Part shown: positions 42,856 to 52,600 of the stretch, piece by piece
How positions within the stretch are numbered: position 1 is the first letter of the stretch
How the letters are laid out: every line of letters begins with the position of its first letter
Source of the DNA: Ignavibacteriales bacterium
Lineage (GTDB): Bacteria > Bacteroidota > Ignavibacteria > Ignavibacteriales > Ignavibacteriaceae
Direction: 5' to 3'
DNA: 64,000 nucleotides
Assembly: GCA_016707285.1 (NCBI GenBank)
Contig: JADJIA010000014.1
Span: 62,001 to 126,000, forward strand
Translations under genes and position numbers: made by a program
Notes under the pieces: model-generated
What the model saw: the letters and a program-made list of their open reading frames with translations, nothing else
Databases searched by the model: none
Told to the model about the DNA's origin: nothing

Positions 42856-43380
42856 ATTGTTTATCTGGCTTTGGGGAGCAATTTTGGAGATAAATTAAAA
42901 AATCTGCATTCTGCTCTTAATGGAATCAAAGAACTAAAAGACACCCAAATAACGGCGTTTTCAAGGATATACGACACAATACCATATGGTGTTGAAGAGC
43001 AGGATGACTTCCTGAATATGGTGATATCGATAGAAACAGATATTGAACCTGTGCAACTTCTTAAAGAAATTAAGATGATTGAGGAAAAAACAGGACGGAT
43101 CAAGAGGGAGAGGTGGCATGAAAGAGAGATTGATATCGATATTCTCCTTTATGGTGAGCGAATCGTAAATGAAAAGTCTCTTAATATCCCTCACAAAGAG
43201 CTCAAAAAACGGGATTTCTTTTTGGTACCTCTGCTTGAAATTAATCCCGATTTAATTCTGCCGGGGGAAGGTATCTTTTTAAGCAGCCTTAAAATAGTGG
43301 CGGAGAAATCTTATATTAAAGGTTGGAACAGGAATTTTTTTAGAATGAAAAGAGGCGTGGTTTTTCTCGATGAAAAGTGA
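42856..43380 (+). CDS. folK: HPPK (2-amino-4-hydroxy-6-hydroxymethyldihydropteridine diphosphokinase), unusual start
   Basis: The HPPK signature is clear: 'VYLALGSNFGDKLKNLHSAL', 'YGVEEQDDFLNMVISI' and the ATP/Mg-binding 'RERWHEREIDIDILLYG'. It adds pyrophosphate to the FolB product. The start is odd: the frame is open back to 42832 but contains no ATG, GTG or TTG before the first beta strand. The TTG at 42871 would begin inside 'LGSNFG' and remove that strand. A rare ATT at 42856, a CTG at 42865, or a frameshift fusion with folB would solve this. I chose ATT. It overlaps the kinase gene by 11 nt. Confidence 0.85.
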   Translation: MVYLALGSNFGDKLKNLHSALNGIKELKDTQITAFSRIYDTIPYGVEEQDDFLNMVISIETDIEPVQLLKEIKMIEEKTGRIKRERWHEREIDIDILLYGERIVNEKSLNIPHKELKKRDFFLVPLLEINPDLILPGEGIFLSSLKIVAEKSYIKGWNRNFFRMKRGVVFLDEK

Positions 43381-44023
43381 GATCAATTATATTGCTGTTG
43401 AAGGAGTAATAGGAGCAGGGAAAACTTCCCTTGTCCGTAAACTTCAAGTTCGCTTGAATGCGACTATGATTTTGGAGAACCATGATGAAAACCCTTTTCT
43501 GGCAAAATTTTATAAAAACAGGAAAAGATACGCATTTCAGACTCAAATGTTCTTCCTCATCAGCCGTTACAAACAATTGGAAGATTTAAATCAGGAATCA
43601 ATTTTTTCTGAATTCAGCGTAGCTGATTACATTTTTGAGAAAGATCTACTTTTTGCTTACCTCAATCTCGACAAGGAAGAGTTACGACTTTATAACGAGA
43701 TTTTCCCCAAACTTGCTCAAAATCTTCGGAAACCCGATCTGGTAATCTATCTTAGAGCAGATGTTGAGCGGCTGCTTGCAAACATCAGAAAAAGACACAG
43801 AAGTTACGAAATCGACATCGATGAGCAATATATTTCCGATCTTTATGACATGTATAACGAATATTTTTTAAGATATAATCAAACTCCGCTCCTGATTGTA
43901 AACTCTACGGAGATAGATTTTGTTAACAATGAAGACGACTTTGAAGAATTGTATGAACAGATCTTCAGACAAGACAGAACACGAATTGAGTATTTTCATC
44001 CTGAAGGCAAGGCATTGTTGTGA
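43370..44023 (+). CDS. Deoxynucleoside kinase
   Basis: A 217-residue dNK-family kinase with P-loop 'EGVIGAGKTSLVRKL', the base-binding 'RYAFQTQMFFLISRYKQ', the ERS/DRS-equivalent 'SEFSVADYIFEKD' and the LID region 'ANIRKRHRSYEIDID'. It phosphorylates deoxyadenosine or deoxyguanosine-type nucleosides for salvage. Specificity is not certain. Genes of this type often follow folK in Bacteroidota, as here (11-nt overlap). Confidence 0.92.
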   Translation: MKSEINYIAVEGVIGAGKTSLVRKLQVRLNATMILENHDENPFLAKFYKNRKRYAFQTQMFFLISRYKQLEDLNQESIFSEFSVADYIFEKDLLFAYLNLDKEELRLYNEIFPKLAQNLRKPDLVIYLRADVERLLANIRKRHRSYEIDIDEQYISDLYDMYNEYFLRYNQTPLLIVNSTEIDFVNNEDDFEELYEQIFRQDRTRIEYFHPEGKALL

Positions 44024-44232
44024 GAAAAGTTTTAATTGTATTAACCGGCATAATATTTTTTTATATCGTGAGAGTTTTCTTTAAAAGTATCAGGCGACAA
44101 GCTGCGCGAAATTCGAGTAATTTTGGCACACAGGATTCAGATGTACGAGTGAATAACGGGAAGTCTTTTATTTCCGACCGTGTTGTTGAAGAAGCTGATT
44201 ATGTTGAGATTAGTGGCGATCCCGCAAAATAG
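44020..44232 (+). CDS. Small single-span membrane protein (DUF4834-like)
   Basis: A 70-residue protein with GTG start overlapping the kinase stop. One N-terminal membrane helix ('VLIVLTGIIFFYIVRVFFKS') is followed by a basic patch and a polar tail with 'VVEEADYVEI', which resembles the 'DADYEE' tail of DUF4834-type small proteins common after similar genes in Bacteroidota. Function unknown. It is almost certainly co-transcribed with its neighbours. Confidence 0.65.
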   Translation: MRKVLIVLTGIIFFYIVRVFFKSIRRQAARNSSNFGTQDSDVRVNNGKSFISDRVVEEADYVEISGDPAK

Positions 44233-44235
44233 TTG

Positions 44236-45327
44236 ATGAACAGATTTGTAAAAGCGTTCTACAGTTTTTTATTTGCACCTCCAAAGTATAAAGAGGAGTA
44301 TGAGAAAAACCCGTCTAAAATATTGATAATAAGGCAGCACAATCAGCTTGGAGACATGCTCGCCAGCAGTTCTCTTTTTCGTGCGATTAAAAATAAATAT
44401 CCTCTCTCTCATTTGACACTTATTGTCAGTCCTGCAAACAAAGATGCTGTTCATAAAAACAAATACATCGACCGCGTTGTTATTTTCAACAAAAAACACC
44501 ATGCAAATCCTTTAGAATTGACGCGATTTCTTTCCGTATTGCGTGAAGAATACGATTGGGTGCTTGTGCCCGTAACTGTTTCGATTTCATTCACGAGCAA
44601 CCTTATGGCTGGAATAACCAGGGCAAAACTTAAAGTTGGACCCAACTATCTTGATGGTGTTTTTAATGAGTCATCATTTTTCTTCAATAAAAAAATTAAT
44701 TTTGACTGGAGAATTCATCCCGATTTAAATATCTCTGAACGGATACTTGATATTGTAAAACCACTCGGAATTGAACCTGCCGGTTATGCACCGGAAGTAA
44801 GTTTTGATGCAGAAGATGAGATTCAGGCAGATAAATTTTTAAGCAAATTTGAGGAGTATCAGTCAAGATTGGTGGTTGGGTTGCACACAGGTGCCGGCAA
44901 ACTTCCAAACAGATGGTATTATAAAAACTTTGTAAAGATAATTGAAGAATTAAAAGAGAACTACGATGCATGCATCTACCTGACAGGTAGCAGCGCCGAC
45001 CACCCCGTAATTTCGAAAATCAGGGAGGATTTAAAGTTTACTGTTCATGAGTTTATTGATAAAAGCATCCCTGAAGTGGCAGCTTTGATTTCAAAATCCG
45101 ACCTGTTTATCACCAACGACACCGGAATAATGCATGTTGCCGGTTCAACAAGAACACCACAGATATCACTTTTTGGACCCACAAATCCATTTGTCTGGGC
45201 TCCGATGGGAGTGGGTAAATTTTTCCTTCACCGCTCGGATATCATCGACGATATTACGATAAAAGAAGTGTCGGAGCTTGCTGGAAAGATACTTTCACAA
45301 TCCCCTAAAATGAACAAAGATGTTTAA
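44236..45327 (+). CDS. Glycosyltransferase family 9 (heptosyltransferase-like)
   Basis: From ATG 44236 (TTG 44233 is the alternative) the product has 363 residues. The GT9 landmarks are 'ILIIRQHNQLGDMLASSSLF', 'HPDLNISERILDIVKPLG', 'VVGLHTGAGKLPNRWYYKNF' and 'DLFITNDTGIMHVAGSTRTP'. It is likely an LPS-core glycosyltransferase. It differs from the 4079 gene, lacking its Cys-rich tail, so it is not a recent duplicate. It overlaps the Ppx/GppA gene by 8 nt. Confidence 0.9.
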   Translation: MNRFVKAFYSFLFAPPKYKEEYEKNPSKILIIRQHNQLGDMLASSSLFRAIKNKYPLSHLTLIVSPANKDAVHKNKYIDRVVIFNKKHHANPLELTRFLSVLREEYDWVLVPVTVSISFTSNLMAGITRAKLKVGPNYLDGVFNESSFFFNKKINFDWRIHPDLNISERILDIVKPLGIEPAGYAPEVSFDAEDEIQADKFLSKFEEYQSRLVVGLHTGAGKLPNRWYYKNFVKIIEELKENYDACIYLTGSSADHPVISKIREDLKFTVHEFIDKSIPEVAALISKSDLFITNDTGIMHVAGSTRTPQISLFGPTNPFVWAPMGVGKFFLHRSDIIDDITIKEVSELAGKILSQSPKMNKDV

Positions 45328-46246
45328 CAAAAATTTTGCAGTCCTCGATATTGGTTCCAACTCATTTCATATAATTATTGCTAATTCTCCCGATGGAAGA
45401 AGATTTGATGTAATCGACCGTGAAAAGGCGGTTCTTCGGCTTGCTTCAAAAGATGACAAGGGTGTCTCTTTCATAAAAGAACAGGACATCGAAAAAGCGA
45501 TTAAGCTCATCGATTTTTTCAAAACAAAAGCGATAATGAACAGAGCTGAGATTAAAGCTGTTGCCACAAGTGCTGTAAGGGAGGCAATCAACAGGGATCG
45601 ATTTGTTGAACGGGTCGCGGAAGCCACAGGTGTGATAATCAATATAATTGACGGGAAAGAGGAAGCTCTATATATCTACAGGGCGGCCCGGCATTTTATG
45701 CAATTCAAAAACAAAAATGTACTTTGTGTTGATATCGGTGGAGGCAGCACAGAATTTATTGTGGGTAACGATGTTAACCCGATTTTTTCTACAAGTTTAA
45801 GGATGGGTGCAGTTCGTTTTACGAGAGAGTTTTTCCCCGATTATGTAGTAAGAAAAAACAATGTAATTGCAGCATCACATTATGCAGGTGGAATGGTGGA
45901 AGCAATAAAAAATGAAGTCCTGACTGCCGGATACGAGACTGCCATTTTTTCAGCCGGCACAGCAAAATCTGTACTTTCGATGGCGGCTGCCAATGGATTA
46001 ATCAAACCGGAAGAAAAGGTTTTCACATACAGTCATCTAACAAAAATCCACGATCTGGTTCTCTCCAGGAAAGAAATGGATGACCGTCTTGTGATCCCCG
46101 GACTCGAGGCGAAGCGGGCAGATGTTGTTGTTGCAGGCGTAATCATCCTCAAAGCCATTTTCGACAAACTTGAAATCAAAGAAGGTTATTATTCTGAATA
46201 CGCTCTCAGAGAGGGAGTTCTGCTTGCTAATGCAGTAATGCAGTAA
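45320..46246 (+). CDS. Ppx/GppA-family phosphatase
   Basis: A 308-residue actin-like-fold phosphatase with 'AVLDIGSNSFHIIIAN' (phosphate 1), 'AVATSAVREAINRDRF', and 'VLCVDIGGGSTEFIVGN' (phosphate 2). The family hydrolyses polyphosphate or pppGpp. This short form lacks the C-terminal HD-like domain of E. coli Ppx, so pppGpp/polyP preference cannot be assigned. The last codons ('NAVMQ') and stop are part of an 8-bp tandem repeat (46228-46255), so changes in repeat number would alter the C-terminus. Confidence 0.9.
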   Translation: MFNKNFAVLDIGSNSFHIIIANSPDGRRFDVIDREKAVLRLASKDDKGVSFIKEQDIEKAIKLIDFFKTKAIMNRAEIKAVATSAVREAINRDRFVERVAEATGVIINIIDGKEEALYIYRAARHFMQFKNKNVLCVDIGGGSTEFIVGNDVNPIFSTSLRMGAVRFTREFFPDYVVRKNNVIAASHYAGGMVEAIKNEVLTAGYETAIFSAGTAKSVLSMAAANGLIKPEEKVFTYSHLTKIHDLVLSRKEMDDRLVIPGLEAKRADVVVAGVIILKAIFDKLEIKEGYYSEYALREGVLLANAVMQ

Positions 46247-46255
46247 TGCAGTAAT
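46228..46255. repeat. Tandem repeat (TAATGCAG)3.5 spanning the ppx stop codon
   Basis: Three full TAATGCAG units (46228, 46236, 46244) plus TAAT. The unit is 8 bp, so a gain or loss shifts the reading frame of the last ppx codons. The same word forms the ends of the dispersed repeats at 35664 and 46295. Confidence 0.8.
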
Positions 46256-46294
46256 ATAGCATGTAAAAGTTCCACAGAGATCTTTAAATTACCC

Positions 46295-46330
46295 ATTATT
46301 GGATTATTGGATTATTGGATTACTGCATTA
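46295..46330. repeat. Tandem repeat (ATTATTGG)3 plus ATTACTGCATTA, dispersed repeat copy 2
   Basis: Three ATTATTGG units (46295-46318) are followed by ATTACTGCATTA, the reverse complement of the TAATGCAGTAAT word in the array at 46228. On the opposite strand the block matches 35664-35699 at about 33 of 36 positions. The two arrays can pair as a hairpin behind ppx. Confidence 0.7.
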
Positions 46331-46384
46331 GTCTGAATCTTCTCCGATTTTTGTGCATCTTATTCTAAAAACAAAGGAACAAAA

Positions 46385-46777
46385 ATGAGCTATTTTTTTG
46401 AAAAGACTGTTTCGACTGATTTTATTGAGACAGTTGAAGCAGTAACGGCGGCATTAAAAACAGAGGGTTTTGGAGTGCTTAGTGATATTGATGTGCAGGA
46501 CACTCTAAAGAAGAAAATAAATGCTGATGTAAGAAAATACCGCATTCTCGGGGCATGCAATCCACCATTTGCCAACAAAGCGATACATATCGAGGAGAAT
46601 GTTGGTTTGATGATGCCTTGTAATGTGGTTATTCAGGAGACTAACGGTGGAAAGATTAAAGTATCGGTTATAAATCCCACCGCAGCAATGCAGGCGATTG
46701 GGAACCAAAATCTTTCCGAACTTGCGGTTGAGATAACCGCCCGGCTTGAACGGATGATAAACACTTTGGTCGTTTAA
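46385..46777 (+). CDS. DUF302 family protein
   Basis: A 130-residue DUF302 protein. 'MSYFFEKTVSTDFIETVEAV' is followed by the conserved 'TEGFGVLSDIDVQDTLKKKI', 'YRILGACNPPFANKAIHIEE' and 'GLMMPCNVVIQE', which match the family. Structures show a dimeric alpha/beta fold, and some members bind small ligands or metals, but the function is not established. An AAAGGA site precedes the ATG. A 13-bp perfect inverted repeat follows the stop. Confidence 0.9.
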   Translation: MSYFFEKTVSTDFIETVEAVTAALKTEGFGVLSDIDVQDTLKKKINADVRKYRILGACNPPFANKAIHIEENVGLMMPCNVVIQETNGGKIKVSVINPTAAMQAIGNQNLSELAVEITARLERMINTLVV

Positions 46778-46789
46778 TTCATTCATTTT

Positions 46790-46836
46790 AATATTCCGTG
46801 CAATTTAGCTTAACTGATATTTATGCACGGAATATT
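46790..46836 (+). terminator. Perfect 13-bp inverted repeat after DUF302, no T run
   Basis: AATATTCCGTGCA (46790-46802) pairs perfectly with TGCACGGAATATT (46824-46836) around a 21-nt loop, 12 nt after the stop codon. No T-tract follows. Size and placement match the hairpins after aguA and tetR. Confidence 0.6.
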
Positions 46837-47004
46837 GATGTATGTTCCTGAACCAGTCTCACCCTCCTTCGAAAATAAAATAGTCTAATCTCGACGATTT
46901 CTTTTTGCTATTATTTTTGAATAGCGTAAGTTGCTTGTAAGAAAGAGACGGTTTTATCAAACTGCCACACCTCCGGAAAAAACGATTTATTTTTTGGAGC
47001 TAAA

Positions 47005-47435
47005 ATGCGAAACAGATATTCAATTTATACTTTCTTCCTCCTGTGTGTTCTATTCTCACAATCTATGAGTGCACAAACTCCAGAGCCAATACTTTTGGGC
47101 ACCTACTTACCATCAAGTGATTATCCGGAAATTACTTACCATAGATTTAATGATACCAACCTTGTAAAATTAGGTTTCAATACCATATTTCAATCCGGCT
47201 CTCAATGTTTAACAGTTCAACAATAATCGAGTATGCACTTCTAAAAGAAGGAGTTGTAACTCTGAATCTTTACGACATAACCGGAAGATTGGTAAAACAG
47301 TTGGTGAATGAACAAAAGCCAATGGGAAGACATAAAACAACAATCGAATCAGGCAACCTTGCCAGTGGAGTATATATTTATTCGCTGAGAGTTAATGATA
47401 TAAATATCAACAAAAAATTGGTGATACTGAAATGA
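47005..47435 (+). pseudogene. Collapsed type IX cargo gene (signal peptide plus sorting tail)
   Basis: 47005-47226 encodes a signal peptide ('YSIYTFFLLCVLFSQSMSAQ') and about 45 further residues. Then a different frame (47205-47435) encodes only the second half of a sorting domain: 'FNSSTIIEYALLKEGVVTLN' to 'NKKLVILK'. Normally this tail begins 'NYPNPFNSST'; here the bases before 'FNSST' no longer encode it. The central body of the protein is missing and the frame is shifted, so this is a remnant of a larger cargo gene. Confidence 0.7.
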
Positions 47436-47460
47436 TAATCACCAAAATAATAATGCCTAT

Positions 47461-49259
47461 ATGCCTTGGAATCCATTCATAAAAGAATCAGTTAGAAGGA
47501 AAACTATTTTATTCTCAATACTCTCTTCTCTTATTAAGTGTCAGGTTTTCCACAATCCGATATGTAAAGCCGGAAATCCAACACCCTCATATCCTTACAC
47601 CACTTGGGCAACAGCCTCAGATTCAATCCAAAAAGTGGTTGATATTTGTTTAAGTGGTGATACGATACTTATTGGTACAGGGTGTTTATCCTCAGATTGT
47701 TAATTCGGAGAATTTTGGAAGGGATCTCACTATTTTTGGTGTGGATATTGACAGTTGTATCATTGATGTTTCTGGGTTTCCAAGAGAACCTTTGCTAAAA
47801 GTTTTCACATTTAAAGATAATTTAAATGTTGAAAACCTGACTTTTAAGACACGATCAGGTACAACCCATCATATCGCGATCTATACATTTGGGTCAACTT
47901 TTGTTCATAATACTGTTAATATTAAGAATGTAAAATTTTTAGGGATATTCACACAAGCTATTAGAGTATTGAATACTTCCGGATCTATTCAAAATTGTTA
48001 TTTTTATGCAAGCAGTGTTGCGATAAATGGTCCGGAATGGACAAATTCTCCACCAATGTTAATTTCCAAGAACCTGTTTTATCGGGTGAATCATGGAATT
48101 TATGCTGAGTACTCAACAATAATCGATAATTCATTTATAGATACATTTGTCGAAGCAGTCCATTTCCACCCTTGGTTTGGGAAGTTTACAGATGTGCGGA
48201 ATAATTTTATACACGGTCGTACATATGATGTAGGCATAAATCAAGTACCAAATACAATTGAGAATAATATAATAATTAACTTTGCCAGAGGTATTGTTAT
48301 GCAGCCTGGAACCCGGGTAACAAACAATATTATTCTAAATTCAAGGGAATGTGCAATTTATACCACTAGTTCACTTGATACTGCCGTAATCAATTACAAC
48401 TGTTTTTATAACAACACTGCAATAAGCAATAATACAGCTCTATTTAACCCCGATACAACAATATATTACGCATCTGACCCGATGTTTGAGAACCAGGACA
48501 GTAACAACTATCTGCTTCAGATGTTTTCACCTTTGATAGATGCCGGTGACCCAAATATTCTGGATGTAGATGGGACAAGGAGTGATGTTGGTCTATATGG
48601 TGGACCCTTTGGACAAAGTTACCCGTACCAAGACCTTGCACCAAAAAAACCGAAGTTTACCACTCTAAAAACTCAGAAGGGAGTCAGAAAGAGTAGTAGA
48701 ACTTCTATGGCGAGGAGGAACAGAAGCTGACTTTAATTCTTTTTCACTTTACAGAAGCAGAGACCCATTATTTATCCCTGATGATAACAATAAAATATTC
48801 ACAGGAATCGATACACTATTCACAGATTCACTTGCAGACCCGACAGGCAGTTACAGTTATAAACTAACAGCCAGGGACAATCAAGGGAATGTCAGTAAAC
48901 TTGACAGTGTAACGGTTGTAATAACAGGTATTTCAGCTGATGAAGAAAGCCCAACACCCGAAAGGATATATCTATATCAAAACTACCCAAATCCGTTTAA
49001 TCCTTCAACAAAGATAAAATTCTCTTTAACAGAAGAATCAGAGGTAATCCTTCGTGTATATGATGTAAATGGTGAGTTGATAATGATGCTTCAAAACGGA
49101 TGGCTTCCTGCAGGAGAATATGAAAGGGAATTTTCGCCTGCAACGATTGGGACATTAAAAGATATTGCATCAGGTGTATATTTTTACAATTTGTTGGTCA
49201 GGGACAAAAATTTGATCCCGTTATTCGTAAAAACCGAAAAAATGATGTTTTTGAAATAG
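47461..49259 (+). pseudogene. Type IX cargo protein with beta-helix domain, two frameshifts
   Basis: Three fragments read as one gene. 47461-47680 gives the signal region and 'TTWATASDSIQKVVDICLSG'. After one extra G (GGG at 47680-47682) the frame continues as 'GVYPQIVNSENFGRDLTIFG', a right-handed parallel beta-helix with repeats such as 'ISKNLFYRVNHGIYAEYSTI' and 'IVMQPGTRVTNNIILNSREC' to about 48670. After a second shift near an A run (about 48670-48690) a third frame gives 'LLWRGGTEADFNSFSLYRS', a fibronectin-like segment, and the sorting tail 'YQNYPNPFNPSTKIKFSLTE' to 49259. The repaired length would be about 598 residues. Beta-helix cargo often binds or cleaves polysaccharide; no catalytic site was identified. 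Confidence 0.75.
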
Positions 49260-49601
49260 TAGCAGAGTATCGAAGAAGCAGAATAGGGGATAGAAACAAA
49301 AACAATTGCTTCTACAAATGAAAATTTAAAGCAGCCATTTTTTTTTGTAAAACTGTTTTTTTAGGTCACTAAATATTTGCAATTTTACATATGGAAGGGT
49401 AAAAATTTGTGTAAGAATTTTTACTGCCCATTTTGTTAACAAACACCCCATTATTTCGAGATTAGAAGACATCGATCCGGTGAATAATTTACTTAACGAT
49501 TTCTTAACACGAAGTTTTAGTATTCCTAAAACTCCCACCCTTAATTTTAAAAACTTGATTTTTTATTTTATCAACAATCAAACAACAATCAGGAGCAAGG
49601 T
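49260..49601. other. 5' region of the Oar-like receptor gene, with a 9-bp palindrome
   Basis: About 340 bp without a gene. It holds a perfect inverted repeat (49399-49424, separate entry) and an AGGAG ribosome site just ahead of ATG 49602. No terminator was recognised behind the broken cargo gene. Confidence 0.45.
49399..49424. promoter_or_regulatory. Perfect 9-bp inverted repeat upstream of the Oar-like receptor
   Basis: GTAAAAATT (49399-49407) and AATTTTTAC (49416-49424) are separated by 8 nt. It lies about 180 bp upstream of the receptor start. It could be an operator or an RNA hairpin. Confidence 0.45.
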
Positions 49602-52600
49602 ATGAAGTCATTTTACAGACTTTCATTAGCTGCATTGTTTTTAGTCATAGGTTCATTACAGTTAAACGCACAAGTTACAACTGCGACTGTATTTGGAAAT
49701 GTAAATGATGACAAAAATGCTGCATTACCGGGTGTTGTGATCCGTGCAAAACATCTTCCTACAGGAACTGTTTATGGAACCACAGCAAGAGAGAATGGAA
49801 GCTATAATATATACGGCTTAAAACCCGGCGGACCATATGAAGTAATAGCTTCGTATGCCGGGAAAAAAACAGTCGAATTAAAAGGTGTTAACCTCGAATT
49901 GGGCCAGAATCTTCGTTTAGATTTTGTTATGGTCGAAACTTCATTAGTAACAGAAGAGGTTTTGGTTTTAGCAAAAAGTGATCCGATAATGACCGAGACC
50001 AAAACAGGTTCGGCTCAAACAGTAGCCACAGAGACAATCGAAAATCTGCCTACAATCAGCAGAAGATTTTCAGATTTCTCAAAACTTTCCCCTCTTTTCT
50101 CAGGTTCTGATCTATCAGCAGCCGGAAAATCGAGCAGATATAACAACATCCAGATCGATGGTACACAGTATAACGATCTTTTTGGTCTTGGCTCCTCGGG
50201 AACACCCGGTGGTCAGGCCGGAACCAACCCCATTTCCCTCGACGCTATCCAGGAATTCCAGGTAGTGGTTGCCCCTTATGATGTTAAACTTTCCGGTTTC
50301 ACCGGTGGTGGTATCAATGCAATCACAAGATCGGGAACCAACACATTTTCAGGTTCGATCTTTGGTTATGGAAGAAATCAATCATTTGTAGGGAAAAGCC
50401 CGGATGCTCTTAAAACCGCATATCCTGACTTTACCGAGTATCAGATTGGTGGAAGAATAGGTGGTCCGATAATTAAAGACAGGCTCTTCTTCTTCGCAAG
50501 TGCAGAACTTACCAACTATACCAGACCTTATGCCAACACATCACTTGCTACCGGAGCAGCCGGAATCAGTGCATATGGCGATTCGATCTCAACTATTATG
50601 AGTGGTAAAGGGTATGATGCCGGTTCTTACGGTTCTGTTGATCTTAAAAGACCTTCAACAAAGATTTTTGCCCGTTTGGATTTTAACCTCAACGAAAACA
50701 ACCGTCTTACTTTAAGACACAACTTTGTTGATGGTGCTGATGACATTCTTGCAAACAGAAACAGAAACAACTATTTAACTTTTGGTTCTTATACCTACAG
50801 ACTCGCTTCAATTACAAATTCGACTGTTCTCCAGTGGAACACAACAATCAGTAACAACATGTCGAACGAGTTGATTGTTGGTTATACCAGAATCAGAGAC
50901 AAAAGAGAGTTGCCATTTGCAGAATCACCTGAAATCGAAATCAGACAGGGTGGAGTTACCTACACACTCGGTGCTGACAGATTTTCACCTGCAAACAAAC
51001 TTGACCAGGATATCATTGAATTTACCAATAACTTTACATGGAATATTGGTAATCATATCCTTACTTTTGGTACACACAACGAATTTTACACATTCTCGAA
51101 CCTCTTCATCCGTTCATTCTACGGATATTATGTGTTCAACAGCTTTGAAGATTTCAAAAATTCAAAAGTTGGATCATATCAGAGAGCTTTTGCAAGAAGT
51201 GGCGATTCATACGACAACAGACCTTCCGCTGATTTCAGCGCAAACCAGTTTGGTCTTTATGCTCAGGATGAATGGCAGGTAAATGGTGCTTTAAGACTTA
51301 CATTTGGTGTTAGAGTTGACATCCCCACATTCCCTAAAACTCCTGCAGCAAACGATTCTGTTTCCAAATATTTCTCAGGTTACAGCACAAGTGGTGTACC
51401 TGATGGGAAAATATTGTTTTCACCAAGAGCAGGTTTTAACCTTTCTCTTACCGAAGACAGAGCTGCCCAGTTAAGAGGCGGACTTGGTATCTTCACAGGA
51501 AAAGTTCCTTATGTTTGGATTTCCAACAACTTCGCAAACACAGGACTTCTTACTGCAGAGTTATCCGGTGGTAACGGAACAGTATTCTCAATCAACCCAA
51601 GAATTCAGCCTAAAGTTGGTGATCCCGGAACAGGCGCACCAAATCTTCAGTCAGAAATCAATATGGTTGATCCTAACTTCAAATTTCCACAGTTGTTCAG
51701 AATAAATGCTGCATACGATCAAAAACTCCCTTGGGAATTTGTTGGATCACTTGAAGTAATCTATTCAAAAACTCTTAATGAAGTAATGTATGAAAAGCTG
51801 AATATCAGAAATTATTCAACTCCAACCACAATCGCTTCAGAACTTGGAAGACCAGTTTATGGTGGAACTGACAATAAAAACAACAACTTCAGAGATGTCC
51901 TTTCACTGAAAAACACTTCAGAAGGATATCAGATGAACTTTGCCATTCAGTTCCAGAGATATGTTGCCAGAGGTTTATCAATCAATTTTGGTTATACCCA
52001 TGGTATTGCAAAAGATATGAACAGCACAACCTCTTCACAGGCTGTTTCTCAGATGAGATACAACCCTGTTAAAGGTGATCCAAACAATCCTGAACTTGTT
52101 ACTTCACTTTATGAGATCAAAAACAGGTTCTTTGCTTCAGTATCATTGACACACGATTTCTTTACAAATGCACCAACCACAATCTCATTGTTCTACAACG
52201 GACAGAGTGGTGCCCCATTCTCATTCACAGTTAATGGTGACTTGAACAACGACGGTTTTGATCAGAACGATCTGTTCTACATCCCAACCGCTGCTGAACT
52301 TTCAAGTGGAGCGTATCAGCTTGGTGCTGTAACCGGTGGTGCTTTTGTACCATCTGCTGCTATGTACTCACAGCTTGAATCATACATCCAGAATAATGAA
52401 TATCTTAATAGCCACAGAGGGACTATTGCTGAAAGAAACGGCGCAAGAAATCCATGGAGAGACATCTTTGATTTAAGACTCGCTCAGGATATCCCAACAG
52501 TTCTCAATCAGAAATTCACGATAACCCTCGACATTTTGAATGTACTTAATCTTATGAACAGCGATTGGGGATACGACGAATCAGTATTCTCAACTTCAAA

